Assembly: GCF_017357245.1 (NCBI RefSeq)
Contig: NZ_CP071612.1
Location: 995,001-1,059,000 of the forward strand
DNA from: Rhizobium bangladeshense
Lineage (GTDB): Bacteria; Pseudomonadota; Alphaproteobacteria; Rhizobiales; Rhizobiaceae
DNA: 64,000 nt
Direction of reading: 5' to 3'
Shown one piece after another: positions 17,884-26,904 of this stretch (positions are counted from its first letter, which is position 1; every line of letters begins with the position of its first letter). Both the position numbers and the translations under genes were made by a program. Under the pieces are notes generated by a model. The model was not told where the DNA came from. It made no database searches and saw only the letters and a list, made by a program, of their open reading frames with translations.

Positions 17884-18528
17884 GTGCTCGGCAAGGTCTC
17901 GCGTCTCATCGTCTCCGCTTCTCTTGTCGCCCTGCTCGCCGGCTGCAATTCGCTCGGCATAGGCGGCGACAGCAAACCGGAGGCTGCGCCCGCCCAGCCG
18001 AACGGCAACGCCCAGATCATGCCGCTCGCACCCGCCAACCCCTCGTCCAACAATCCGTCGATCGGCACGGCCACGACCGCGCAGGGCACGACCGCCCCGG
18101 TCGTCCAGGGCGCCTGCCCGCAGATCTTCATGCGTGACCAGGATGCGATCTTCCGCACTTACGCCAAGGGCAAGAAGGACGATCCGCAGCAGATCGTCGT
18201 CCAGGCCTCCTTCGGCGATTACACCCGCCAGTGCATGCTGAACGACACGAACCTGACGATGACTGTCGTCGCCCAGCTGCGCCTGATCACCGGCCCGGCC
18301 GGCGCTCCCGGCCCGGTGACGCTGCCGATCCGCGTCAGCGTCGTCGACGGCGAGAATGTGCTTTACTCCGAGGTCACCAAGTTCCCGACCGAAATCCCGC
18401 CGGGCACGCCGGGCACGCAGGTCATCTTCCGCAAGGAAGGCATCAAGATGCCGGTCGGCGCCGGCGCCCTGGTGCGCGTCAACATCGGCTTCGATACCCA
18501 GCCGGCCAAGAGCAAGAAGAGTAGCTAA
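17884..18528 (+). CDS. lipoprotein of unknown function
   Basis: The product (about 214 residues) has a lipoprotein signal: a basic start, the hydrophobic LIVSASLVALLAGC and a cysteine in LLAGC. A Pro/Ala/Asn/Thr-rich linker follows. The folded C-terminal domain contains ACPQIFMRDQDAIFRTYA and ends with LVRVNIGFDTQP. It should be anchored in the outer or inner membrane, facing the periplasm. The likely start is the GTG at 17884 after AAGGGGTGG; an ATG at 17863 would add seven residues. It is divergent from thrC. The function is not recognised. Confidence 0.8.
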   Translation: MLGKVSRLIVSASLVALLAGCNSLGIGGDSKPEAAPAQPNGNAQIMPLAPANPSSNNPSIGTATTAQGTTAPVVQGACPQIFMRDQDAIFRTYAKGKKDDPQQIVVQASFGDYTRQCMLNDTNLTMTVVAQLRLITGPAGAPGPVTLPIRVSVVDGENVLYSEVTKFPTEIPPGTPGTQVIFRKEGIKMPVGAGALVRVNIGFDTQPAKSKKSS

Positions 18529-18587
18529 CCTATTCCCTCCTGCGTCATGCTGACGGCAGTGCGTTTGGCAACAAAGAAAATCCCAAA

Positions 18588-19332
18588 CTCCGTCATCCCA
18601 GGGCTTGACCCCGGGATCCACGACCCACACGCCGCTTCTCTAATGTCCCTACGGGTGCCATCGCTCTTCACGCCGTGCCAGCCGCATGGATTCCAGGGGC
18701 AAGCCCTGGAATGACGGAGGAGAGGTGGTGCCTGGATGCATAAGCCCGCCAGCGTGGAGGAGAGGTGTTCCGAGACGCATCTGCTCGGCGGCCGCGATGA
18801 AGCGACGCCAGATCCGGCGCCCACAAGCTTCGGCGAAAGCGACGTTTCACAAGCTGCTTCGGCGGTGTTGGCAACAAAGCCAACCACACACTCCGTCATC
18901 CCAGGGCTGACCCTGGGATCCACGACCCACACGCCGCTTCGCTAATGTCCCTACGGGTGCCATCGCTCTTCACGCGCGCCAGCCGCATGAATCCCAGGGT
19001 CAAGCCCTGGGATGACGGAGGAGAGCGGTGCCGGGAGGCATAGGCCCGTCGGCGTGGAGGAGAGGTGGTGCCGAGACGCATCGGCTCGGCGGCCGCGATG
19101 AAGCGACGCCAGATCCGGCGCCCACAAGCTTCGGCGAAAGCGACATCTCACAAGCTGCTTGGGCGGTGCGTTTGGCAACAAAGCCAACCACACACTCCGT
19201 CATCCCAGGGCTTGACCCTGGGATCCACGACCCGGCACTCGGCTTCAATAATTTTCCTGCAGCTGCACTCCATCGCTCCTCACGCAGCGCGAGCCGCATG
19301 GATCCCAGGGTCAAGCCCTGGGATGACGGAGG
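18588..19332. repeat. cluster of three paired palindromic elements (RPE-like) with repeated spacers
   Basis: Three elements of about 133-138 bp lie at 18588-18720, 18891-19023 and 19195-19332, each with a left arm (CGTCATCCCAGGGCTTGACC type) and an inverted right arm (GGTCAAGCCCTGGGATGACG type). The two spacers between them are near copies of each other, with shared stretches such as GGCGGCCGCGATGAAGCGAC and AAGCTTCGGCGAAAGCGAC, so the whole array repeats with a period close to 303 bp. The 890-bp gap 18529-19418 contains nothing else that I can call a gene. Confidence 0.88.
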
Positions 19333-19418
19333 AGAGGCGGTGCCGGGAGGCATACGCCCGTCGGCGTGGAGGAGAGGTGGTGCCGAGACCCATCGGGCTC
19401 AGCAGGCGCGCAATAGAC

Positions 19419-20108
19419 CTAGAGCACGCCTTCCCAGGCCGCAAGCGCGGCAACCACGCCCGGCAGGTCGTTCATGCGTGAGATCACCGTTTCGGCGCCG
19501 GCATCCGTCAGTTTATCGGCATGGGCGGGGTAGCTGTGCGAGGCGCCGGTGAAGCCGATGACGCGCATGCCGGCGGCGCGGGCGGCGTGCACGCCGTGCA
19601 CGGAATCCTCGACGACGACCGTCTGGTCGGGAGAGACGCCCATGCGGCTTGCGCCGTGGAGGAAGATATCCGGCTTCGGTTTGACGCGGTCGGCGCCGAG
19701 ATCCTTGGCGGAGAAGATGTTGGGCGCAAAGAGCGGCTTCAGGCCGACCTTGCCCAGCATCATGTCGAGCCGCTTCGTGCTCGAATTCGAGCAGATGCAG
19801 CGCTTCATCGGCAGTCTGGAGACGGCGAATTCGACGCCCGGGATCGCCTTGACGTCGTTCGCCAGCCTTGTGTCGAGCAGCTTCTCGGATTTTTCGAGCA
19901 GGGAGGCCGAAAGCGGGATGCTGGCCTCGCGTTCGACCTGCAGCAGGATATTGTGCCAGGTCATGCCGGCGAAACGCTCGCCCATCTCCTCGACGCCGAT
20001 CGGGTATCCGGCCTCCGTCAGAAGCGCGGATTCGACTTCGGCCGCGATAATTTCGGAATCGACGAGAACACCGTCGCAATCAAAGATGATGAGATCGAAG
20101 CCGTCCAT
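19419..20108 (-). CDS. HAD-superfamily phosphatase/phosphomutase (subfamily IA)
   Basis: This 229-residue protein has the HAD motifs in order: IIFDCDGVLVDSE (nucleophile and acid/base aspartates), CICSNSSTKRL (motif II region), KPKPDIFLHGASRMG (motif III lysine) and VVEDSVHGVHAARAAGM (motif IV). The helical cap is inserted after motif I. It resembles beta-phosphoglucomutase or phosphoglycolate/sugar-phosphate phosphatases; the substrate is unknown. The frame continues to 20198, but the ATG at 20108 directly precedes the DGFDLIIFDCDG strand. Confidence 0.9.
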   Translation of the reverse strand: MDGFDLIIFDCDGVLVDSEIIAAEVESALLTEAGYPIGVEEMGERFAGMTWHNILLQVEREASIPLSASLLEKSEKLLDTRLANDVKAIPGVEFAVSRLPMKRCICSNSSTKRLDMMLGKVGLKPLFAPNIFSAKDLGADRVKPKPDIFLHGASRMGVSPDQTVVVEDSVHGVHAARAAGMRVIGFTGASHSYPAHADKLTDAGAETVISRMNDLPGVVAALAAWEGVL

Positions 20109-20296
20109 ATGTTCACGCCTTGCTGGAAATCTGATCTTGTCCGGGGATACTGGGGCTTTACACGATGGCCGGGCAAAGCTCAACCTGATCTGAAGCATGG
20201 CTGCGATGCGGCAGGCGACCGGCTCCGTACTCGCTGCCGATGATGATGCTGGAGGGGCAGGGCTCGTCGAGGTTCAAGGCGGCGAGCCCCAGGCAA

Positions 20297-20740
20297 CTAT
20301 TGTTCCGGCAGAATGATCTTCTGAGTGGTGGTGCTTTTCACCGGCTTTTCGCCCGGAACATGCGACATTGTACGGGTCGTGCTGTCGAGCGAGCTGCCGT
20401 CGGTGCTGGTCTTGGTGCGGGACTTGCTGAACGTTCCCTGGTCGACCGCCTGCGCCTTGGTCTGCGCCTTCAGCTTGTCGCCATTGTCGTTGACATGGGT
20501 CTTGCTTTGCGCCTTGCCGTCGGTGGTGGCCGCACTGCCGCCCGATCCGATCGAGGATGTCGTGCCGCCGTCGGTCTGGCAGGCGCCCGCGGTTCCGACC
20601 GAGCTGGCGGATGTGCCCCCGGCCGAAGCGCTTCCAGCCGTTCCTACGGTTCCCGCCGCATTGCATTCCTCTGCAAGGACGGCCGAGCTCGATGCGAGCA
20701 GCGCAATCGAAGCGGCTGCGATAAGGTTGATAGGTTTCAT
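20297..20740 (-). CDS. small secreted Gly/Ser/Thr-rich protein, third gene of a three-gene set
   Basis: The product (147 residues) has a signal peptide ending SSAVLAEE. The mature part alternates Gly/Ser/Thr-rich stretches (GTVGTAGSASAGGTSASSVG) with a charged, Lys/Thr-rich C-terminal part (KAQSKTHVNDNGDKLKAQ). AGGAG stands six bases before the ATG at 20740, so that is preferred to the ATG at 20746. It lies 9 bp after the stop of the preceding gene, and the three genes (21616 to 20297) probably form one operon. No family is recognised; it is probably periplasmic or extracellular. Confidence 0.72.
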   Translation of the reverse strand: MKPINLIAAASIALLASSSAVLAEECNAAGTVGTAGSASAGGTSASSVGTAGACQTDGGTTSSIGSGGSAATTDGKAQSKTHVNDNGDKLKAQTKAQAVDQGTFSKSRTKTSTDGSSLDSTTRTMSHVPGEKPVKSTTTQKIILPEQ

Positions 20741-20749
20741 TGCCATCTC

Positions 20750-21094
20750 CTATTTCTTCGGTTTCGTCACCGAACAGGTTCCATCGGAACGTTTGGTGAT
20801 GACGGTGCCGTCCGGCCGCGTGACGCTTGCGGTCGAATAGCTGTCGACGCTTCCCGAACTTGCCGAGGAGCCGGCGGAGGCTGATGACGAGGTGGAGCCG
20901 CTTGAGCCTGCTCCGGTCGTGGTCGACGAGGACACCTGACCGTTGCCGGCGGTCACGGTCGTGGACATGTCGCCAGCCTGGGATTCGACGACGGTGCACG
21001 TCGTTCCATCGTCAAGCTTGATCTCCTCGGCCATTGTCCCGCCGCCAATCAGTACGAGCGAAGCGGTCAGCGCGATTGTGGAAAACCGGGTCAT
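20750..21094 (-). CDS. small secreted Ser/Gly-rich protein, middle gene of the set
   Basis: This 114-residue protein has a signal peptide (RFSTIALTASLVLIGGGTMA-EE). Two short conserved-looking blocks flank a Ser/Gly/Thr linker: IKLDDGTTCTVVESQAGD near the N-terminus and SVTRPDGTVITKRSDGTCSV at the C-terminus. Each block has one cysteine in a DGTxC context, which suggests a disulfide between two repeats of the same motif. The family is unknown. Confidence 0.72.
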   Translation of the reverse strand: MTRFSTIALTASLVLIGGGTMAEEIKLDDGTTCTVVESQAGDMSTTVTAGNGQVSSSTTTGAGSSGSTSSSASAGSSASSGSVDSYSTASVTRPDGTVITKRSDGTCSVTKPKK

Positions 21095-21145
21095 GGTTTT
21101 TATCTCCAGGGGTTTGGCCGGCGCCTTGGAGGCGCCGGCCTGGGA

Positions 21146-21616
21146 TCATTTGCAATCCTCGGTGCCGGGGGCGTCCTTCTTGACCTGGCCAGGCGCGCAG
21201 CCCTTCTTGCCCTGGTTGTCTTGCGAAGTGCCTGCCGCGCTGCTGCCGGTGCCGACGGTGCTGCCGGTCTTGTCTCCGTCCGCAGACGAAGCCCCGGTGC
21301 CGACGCTCGAGGCCGAATTGGCATCACCCGAACCCGCGGCCGAGCCGCCGGTGCCGACCGTGCTGCTGGAGGTGCCGCCGCCAGCCGACGAGCCGCCGGT
21401 GGCGGTCGTCGAGGACGTGCCTGAATTGCAGGTGGTCGTACCGTCAGGGCAGGTGCCGCCGGCAGAGCTGCCACCAGTACCGACCGTGCTGCTCGCAGTT
21501 CCGCCGCCTGCCGTCGAACCGCCGGTGCCGGTCGTGCTCGAAGACTGGGCGAAGCCGGACGCCGCCGTGCCGGCCAGAAGGGCCGCGGCCAATGCCAGGT
21601 GTGTTACCTTCATCAT
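21146..21616 (-). CDS. small secreted Gly/Ser/Thr repeat protein, first gene of the set
   Basis: This 156-residue protein has a signal peptide (HLALAAALLAGTAASGFAQ). Nearly all of the rest is low complexity, with repeats of the type STVGTGGSSAGG and GGGTSSSTVGTGGSAAG. A CPDGTTTC block lies in the middle and a Lys-rich CAPGQVKKDAPGTEDC block at the end. GGAGG lies 8 bases before the ATG at 21616. The same VGTGGS-like repeat also appears in the third gene of the operon, so the genes may be related. Function not recognised; a cell-surface or matrix role is possible. Confidence 0.72.
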   Translation of the reverse strand: MMKVTHLALAAALLAGTAASGFAQSSSTTGTGGSTAGGGTASSTVGTGGSSAGGTCPDGTTTCNSGTSSTTATGGSSAGGGTSSSTVGTGGSAAGSGDANSASSVGTGASSADGDKTGSTVGTGSSAAGTSQDNQGKKGCAPGQVKKDAPGTEDCK

Positions 21617-21710
21617 AGGGTATTCCTCCGATTGTTTGTCAGTTGCCGCCGCATCCGCAGTGGATGGACGACTGTTGGACAAACGACCGTTTTACCCGGC
21701 TGTTCCTGTG

Positions 21711-21739
21711 GTCGGACCTCAGTCGGACTGGTGTCGGAC
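21711..21739. promoter_or_regulatory. three direct repeats with 11-bp period upstream of the secreted-protein operon
   Basis: GTCGGAC occurs at 21711, 21722 and 21733, exactly 11 bp apart, in the gap between the secreted-protein operon and the ArsR gene. Direct repeats on one helical face at this period are typical of OmpR/PhoB-type response-regulator sites. The repeats lie about 95 bp upstream of the ATG at 21616. The regulator is unknown. Confidence 0.5.
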
Positions 21740-21821
21740 CTTGGGCGGATTCGCGGGAGAACCGGAGCCTCGAAGGACGGGGGCGGGCGGAGGGAGCGCG
21801 TCGCCACAGAAAGGCGACAAA

Positions 21822-22508
21822 CTACATCGCGACCGGAAACAGCCTCAGAAACTGCCGGTCGCCTTCCGGCGAGAAGAGGATGGAGCGGCTCTCGGCAGTG
21901 CGCCGCGCCCAGCCCTTGTCGAGGAAGTTTGCAAGCAGCGCCTTCCCGAGGCTGCCCGCAAGGTGGGCGCGTCTTTCGCTCCAATCGAGGCAGGAGCGGC
22001 AGAGCGGGCGGCGTGAGGATCTGAGATTGCCGACGTCGATGCCGATGCGGGCGAGATCGCTCTCGCCTTTTTCCGTCAGTGCCAGACCCTCTCCAACCGC
22101 CTCGATCGCGCCTGAGGCAATCAGGCTGTCGAGCATGCGCACGCCGTAATCGCCGGCCAGATGATCGTAGCAGATGCGCGCCTTGCGCAGCGCCGGTTCC
22201 TTCGGACCGGGCCGGTGACGCAGATGCCCGCGTCCGGCGGCAAAACCCATCATGCTTTCGATCAGCCGGGCGACCGCCTCGTCGGCCAGCGTGAAATAGC
22301 GGTGGCGCCCCTGCTTGCGCTGGGCCAGCAGCCCGCCGGCTTCGAGCTTGGCCAGATGCGTGCTGGCCGTCTGCAGCGTAATGCCGCCGACGCCGGCAAG
22401 CTCGGTCGCCGTCAGCGCCCGGCCGCCGGTCAGCGCCGCCAGCATGTTGGCCCGCGCCGGATCGCCGATCAGCGCGCCGATCTGGGCTATGTCTGGTCCT
22501 TCCTTCAT
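21822..22508 (-). CDS. ArsR-family transcriptional regulator
   Basis: This 228-residue protein has an N-terminal winged helix: IGALIGDPARANMLAALTGG, the recognition helix region GITLQTASTHLAKLEAGGLL and the wing KQGRHRYFTLADE. The long C-terminal domain contains several cysteines (ARICYDHLAGDYG, PLCRSCLDWSERR) that may sense a metal or redox signal. The frame is open far upstream, but the ATG at 22508 directly precedes the HTH and is divergent from the two small genes at 22578. It probably regulates those genes and itself from the 69-bp gap between them. Confidence 0.9.
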   Translation of the reverse strand: MKEGPDIAQIGALIGDPARANMLAALTGGRALTATELAGVGGITLQTASTHLAKLEAGGLLAQRKQGRHRYFTLADEAVARLIESMMGFAAGRGHLRHRPGPKEPALRKARICYDHLAGDYGVRMLDSLIASGAIEAVGEGLALTEKGESDLARIGIDVGNLRSSRRPLCRSCLDWSERRAHLAGSLGKALLANFLDKGWARRTAESRSILFSPEGDRQFLRLFPVAM

Positions 22509-22577
22509 ACTTCGATCGTAACCGAAGCATCGCCGTCCGGCAATGTGCGAAAACCGGGAAGCACAAAGGAGAACCCG

Positions 22578-22907
22578 ATGATCACCTGCTTCATCCGTTA
22601 TCAGATCGACCCCTTCAAGAAGGAGGCGTTTGCCGAATATGCCCGCAACTGGGGCCAGGCGATCCCGAGCAATGGCGCCGACCTGATCGGCTATTTCGCC
22701 CCGCATGAGGGCTCGGCGACGACGGCCTGCGGCGTCTATAACATCGAAAGCCTCGCCGCCTACGAATCCTATCGCGCCAGGCTGGCCGCCGATCCGCTCG
22801 GCCGCGAGAATTACGAATTCGCCCGTCGCGAACGCTTCATCCTGAAGGAGGATCGCATCTTCCTGAAAAACGTCTCCGCTCCCCACGCCAAGCTGGTGCT
22901 GCCATGA
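22578..22907 (+). CDS. NIPSNAP-family small protein
   Basis: This 109-residue dimeric alpha-beta-barrel type protein has ITCFIRYQIDPFKKEAFAEY, the GADLIGYFAPHEGS segment and the YESYRARLAADPLGREN segment typical of bacterial NIPSNAP proteins. AAAGGAG precedes the ATG. The biochemical role of such bacterial proteins is poorly known. The stop overlaps the next gene's start (ATGA), and both are divergent from the ArsR regulator. Confidence 0.85.
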   Translation: MITCFIRYQIDPFKKEAFAEYARNWGQAIPSNGADLIGYFAPHEGSATTACGVYNIESLAAYESYRARLAADPLGRENYEFARRERFILKEDRIFLKNVSAPHAKLVLP

Positions 22908-23254
22908 TCGCCGTCATCTTCGAAGTCGTGCCTTATATGGGCGAACGCCACAAATATCTCGATCTCGCCGGCGAATTGCGCGCCGAGCTCGAAACGATCG
23001 ATGGTTTCATCTCGATCGAGCGTTTCGAAAGCCTGACCAACCGCGGCAAGCTGCTGTCATTGTCCTTCTTCCGCGACGAGGCGGCGGTCAAGGAATGGCG
23101 CAACCGCGAGAGCCATCGGGCCGCCCAGCAGGCCGGCCGCGGCGGCGTCTTCGCCGATTACCGGCTGCGTATCGCCAGTGTCGTGCGCGATTACGGCATG
23201 TTCGAACGCGACGAGGCGCCGGCCGACAGCCGCAGGGTTCATGACGCAGCATGA
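22904..23254 (+). CDS. antibiotic biosynthesis monooxygenase (ABM) domain protein
   Basis: This 116-residue single-domain protein has IAVIFEVVPYMGERHKYLDL, GFISIERFESLTNRGKLLS and SFFRDEAAVKEWRNRESHR, the usual ABM pattern. Such proteins are small cofactor-free oxygenases or stress-related barrels. It is translationally coupled to the NIPSNAP gene. Together with ArsR they look like a small stress- or metal-responsive unit. Confidence 0.87.
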   Translation: MIAVIFEVVPYMGERHKYLDLAGELRAELETIDGFISIERFESLTNRGKLLSLSFFRDEAAVKEWRNRESHRAAQQAGRGGVFADYRLRIASVVRDYGMFERDEAPADSRRVHDAA

Positions 23255-23362
23255 TGAGGGAAGGGGTGTCTGCCACAATAAATTCCCGAAATCGGCCAGC
23301 GCTTCAGGCTTTGGTAACTAAGTTGGGTAACCATAACGGAGAGTTAAGCGTAAAGCGTATGA

Positions 23363-24505
<1,143 letters not shown>

Positions 24506-24515
24506 GCAGCACCAT

Positions 24516-24629
24516 AGATCCGGATGATTTTAGGCCAGATTGGCCTAAAATCTGAATCCGGATCTAAGTCAGAAAAATAGAGCATGATGTCGTCCGAAAA
24601 CCGCTTACACTTTTCGGCATCATGCTCTG
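24516..24629. repeat. RIME-like intergenic element, copy 1
   Basis: Three inverted repeats are nested here. An outer AGATCCGGAT/ATCCGGATCT pair surrounds a perfect dyad (GATTTTAGGCCA/TGGCCTAAAATC). A second hairpin follows, with arms AGAGCATGATG and CATCATGCTCT around GTCCGAAAACCGCTTACACT. A diverged copy is at 42343-42481. The element lies directly after ccrM and probably also ends transcription. Confidence 0.8.
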
Positions 24630-24727
24630 GGGATCGAAATACCTTCTTCCGGTTTCCTCCAGTTGCGGAAGAAGGCCAAGGCGCCCGGGGTTCGAGCCTC
24701 GGGCGTCTTCTATTTGAGCATCACCGG

Positions 24728-25093
24728 TCAAAACGACTTGTAGTCGGTGACTTCGACGCGGGTGATGCGGCCGTTTTCATTGAAGGTGATCGTCTCCTCG
24801 CCCTCGCGCACCAGCGGCTTGCCGGTCCGGCTGTGGGTGGCGCTGAGCGACCAGACGGCGCGGCCGGACAGCGGCGTCAGCCGCTCCACCAGCGAATTTT
24901 CCGCCGTCTGATCGGGGTAATCGTCGAAATAACGCCGGAAGGCGGCCATGATCTCGCTCCGTCCGGCAAGGCTGCCGACGCCGTTCGAGACATAGGTCGC
25001 CTCGTCGGCGAAATAGCCCTCGATCGCGGGAAAATCCAACGCGTTGATCGCCGCGTGAAAGCGCTCGATTTCCTCAACCGGGTCGAAAGCCAT
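24728..25093 (-). CDS. SnoaL/NTF2-like protein
   Basis: This 121-residue protein has the cone-shaped NTF2 fold pattern: VEEIERFHAAINALDFPAIE, YFADEATYVSNGVGS, GRSEIMAAFRRYFDDYPD and the C-terminal ITFNENGRITRVEVTDYKSF. These proteins are small isomerases, hydrolases or ligand-binding domains; the ligand is unknown. It follows the HAD gene at 25099 by 5 bp and is probably co-transcribed with it and mutY. Confidence 0.83.
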   Translation of the reverse strand: MAFDPVEEIERFHAAINALDFPAIEGYFADEATYVSNGVGSLAGRSEIMAAFRRYFDDYPDQTAENSLVERLTPLSGRAVWSLSATHSRTGKPLVREGEETITFNENGRITRVEVTDYKSF

Positions 25094-25098
25094 GGGTC

Positions 25099-25713
25099 TC
25101 AGACCTTCAATCCGTAAGCGGCGAGATCGCTGCGCAGCTTGTCCGTGCCGGAAAACAGCACCGCATTCCAGCCGAATGCCTTTGCGCCCTCGACATTGGC
25201 CGGTGCGTCGTCGATGAAGATCGTTGCGGCGGGATCGAGGCCGAAGCTTTTCGTGTGCGTCTCGTAGATCTCGGGATCGGGCTTGATCAGGCCGACATCG
25301 CCGGAAACGGTGACGCCGCGCGGCAGGTTGAGGAAGGGGAAGCGCTGCTGCGCCTCGCGGAAAGTGTCGGAGGCGAAGTTGGTGAGCATCGTCACGTCGC
25401 GGCCCTCCTCGATCAGTCCCTCCATGACCGCCACACTGTCCTCATAGGCGTGCGGCACCATCTCGTGCCAGTATTTACGGAAGGCGCGGATATGCTCCTC
25501 GCGCGTCGGATGCGCTTCGATCAGCAGCGCTTCGGCATCCGCCCAGGTGCGCCCGCGGTCCTGCTCGACGTTCCAGTCATGGGTGCAGATATTGGCGAAG
25601 AACCAGTTGCGCTCGGCCTCGTCGGGAATAAGGCGGGCGAAGGGAAGATGCGGATCGTAATGAATAAGGACTTTGCCGATGTCGAAAACGATATGCTTTA
25701 TGTCGGTGGTCAT
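25099..25713 (-). CDS. HAD-superfamily hydrolase (YihX-like, subfamily IA)
   Basis: This 204-residue HAD protein has motif I HIVFDIGKVLIHYD (a D-x-G form as in YihX-type sugar phosphatases, not D-x-D), motif II MLTNFASDTF, motif III lysine in VGLIKPDPEIYETH and motif IV IFIDDAPANVEGAKAFGW. The substrate is unknown. It lies 2 bp after the mutY stop, so mutY, this gene and the SnoaL-like gene form one transcription unit. Confidence 0.9.
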   Translation of the reverse strand: MTTDIKHIVFDIGKVLIHYDPHLPFARLIPDEAERNWFFANICTHDWNVEQDRGRTWADAEALLIEAHPTREEHIRAFRKYWHEMVPHAYEDSVAVMEGLIEEGRDVTMLTNFASDTFREAQQRFPFLNLPRGVTVSGDVGLIKPDPEIYETHTKSFGLDPAATIFIDDAPANVEGAKAFGWNAVLFSGTDKLRSDLAAYGLKV

Positions 25714-25715
25714 GT

Positions 25716-26807
25716 TTATGCCCTGGATGTTTTGAACGCGAGAGGAATAGCCGCTGCGATCGCTTTTTTCATGACGGTCGGCAAGGCCTGCGCTTCAAGA
25801 TTTGTAACCGGCTCCCACCATCCGTCATTGGTGTCGAGCGCGCGAGCGATCGCCGCCCGCCATATCGACAGCCTCAGCTCGAAATGGGTGAAGACATGGG
25901 TGACGGTGCCGCTAGCCTGCCACGCCGCGTCGAAGGGCGCGGCCGTGACTGATGTTTCGCCGTCGAGCCGGGACGTCCAGGCGGTCGTCGGCACTTCGGT
26001 CATGCCGCCGAGCAGGCCGCTTTCGCCACGCCGCCTGAGCAGGATCTCGCCCTCGGCGGTCACCGCGATAAAGGCCGCGCCATGGCGCACCGGCTTTTCC
26101 TTCTTCGCCGCCTTGACCGGAAAAAGCTCGGGATCGGTAAGCTTCAGAGCCTGACAGGTACCGCGGAACGGACAGAGGGAACAGGCCGGCCGTTTCGGCG
26201 TGCAGATCGTCGCCCCAAGATCCATCATCGCCTGGGCGAAATCGCCGGGGCGCGCAGCCGGGGTCATCAGCGCCACCTTTTCCTTCATCAGCGGTTTGGC
26301 GCCCGGAAGCGGCGCTTCGATCGCATAAAGCCGGGAGATCACCCGCTCGACATTGCCGTCCATGACCGCCGCCTGCCGATTGAAGGCGATGGCCGCGACG
26401 GCGGCTGCCGTATAATCGCCGATGCCGGGCAGCGATTTCAGACCCTCCTCGGTGTCGGGAAAGATGCCGCCATGCTCCTTCGCCACCGCCTCGGCGCATT
26501 TCTTCAGGTTGCGGGCGCGGGCGTAATAGCCGAGCCCCGCCCAGGCGGCCATCACCTCGTCGTTTTCGGCCGCAGCAAGATCAGTGACTTCAGGCCAGCG
26601 CTGAAGGAATTTTTCGAAATAGGGTTTGACCGCCTGCACCGTCGTCTGCTGCAGCATCACCTCGGACAGCCAGACGCGATAGGGGTCGGCGTGCACGCCA
26701 CGCGCCGCCATGCCGGGTGACACGCGCCAGGGCAGATCGCGATGGTGGCGGTCGTACCAGTCGAGGAGGGGCTTTGCCGAGGGCGTGTCGAGTGTCGTGG
26801 TCGTCAT
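25716..26807 (-). CDS. mutY: A/G-specific adenine DNA glycosylase
   Basis: MutY removes adenine mispaired with 8-oxoguanine. The 363-residue protein has E49 in WLSEVMLQQT, the helix-hairpin-helix LPGIGDYTAAA, the catalytic aspartate D150 in VMDGNVERV, and the four iron-sulfur cysteines C202, C209, C212 and C218 in the C-x6-C-x2-C-x5-C pattern. The C-terminal NUDIX-like domain that recognises 8-oxoG follows (RRRGESGLLGGMTEVP). The ATG at 26807 is preferred to one four codons upstream. Confidence 0.96.
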   Translation of the reverse strand: MTTTTLDTPSAKPLLDWYDRHHRDLPWRVSPGMAARGVHADPYRVWLSEVMLQQTTVQAVKPYFEKFLQRWPEVTDLAAAENDEVMAAWAGLGYYARARNLKKCAEAVAKEHGGIFPDTEEGLKSLPGIGDYTAAAVAAIAFNRQAAVMDGNVERVISRLYAIEAPLPGAKPLMKEKVALMTPAARPGDFAQAMMDLGATICTPKRPACSLCPFRGTCQALKLTDPELFPVKAAKKEKPVRHGAAFIAVTAEGEILLRRRGESGLLGGMTEVPTTAWTSRLDGETSVTAAPFDAAWQASGTVTHVFTHFELRLSIWRAAIARALDTNDGWWEPVTNLEAQALPTVMKKAIAAAIPLAFKTSRA

Positions 26808-26904
26808 GATTTGCCGCAATGGGGGGGAAGGCCCTATACTTGGCGAAGCAATGGCGCTCGATCAAGTCGACTATGAGAATTGGCGGCGGCGCCGAAGGGT
26901 TTCG

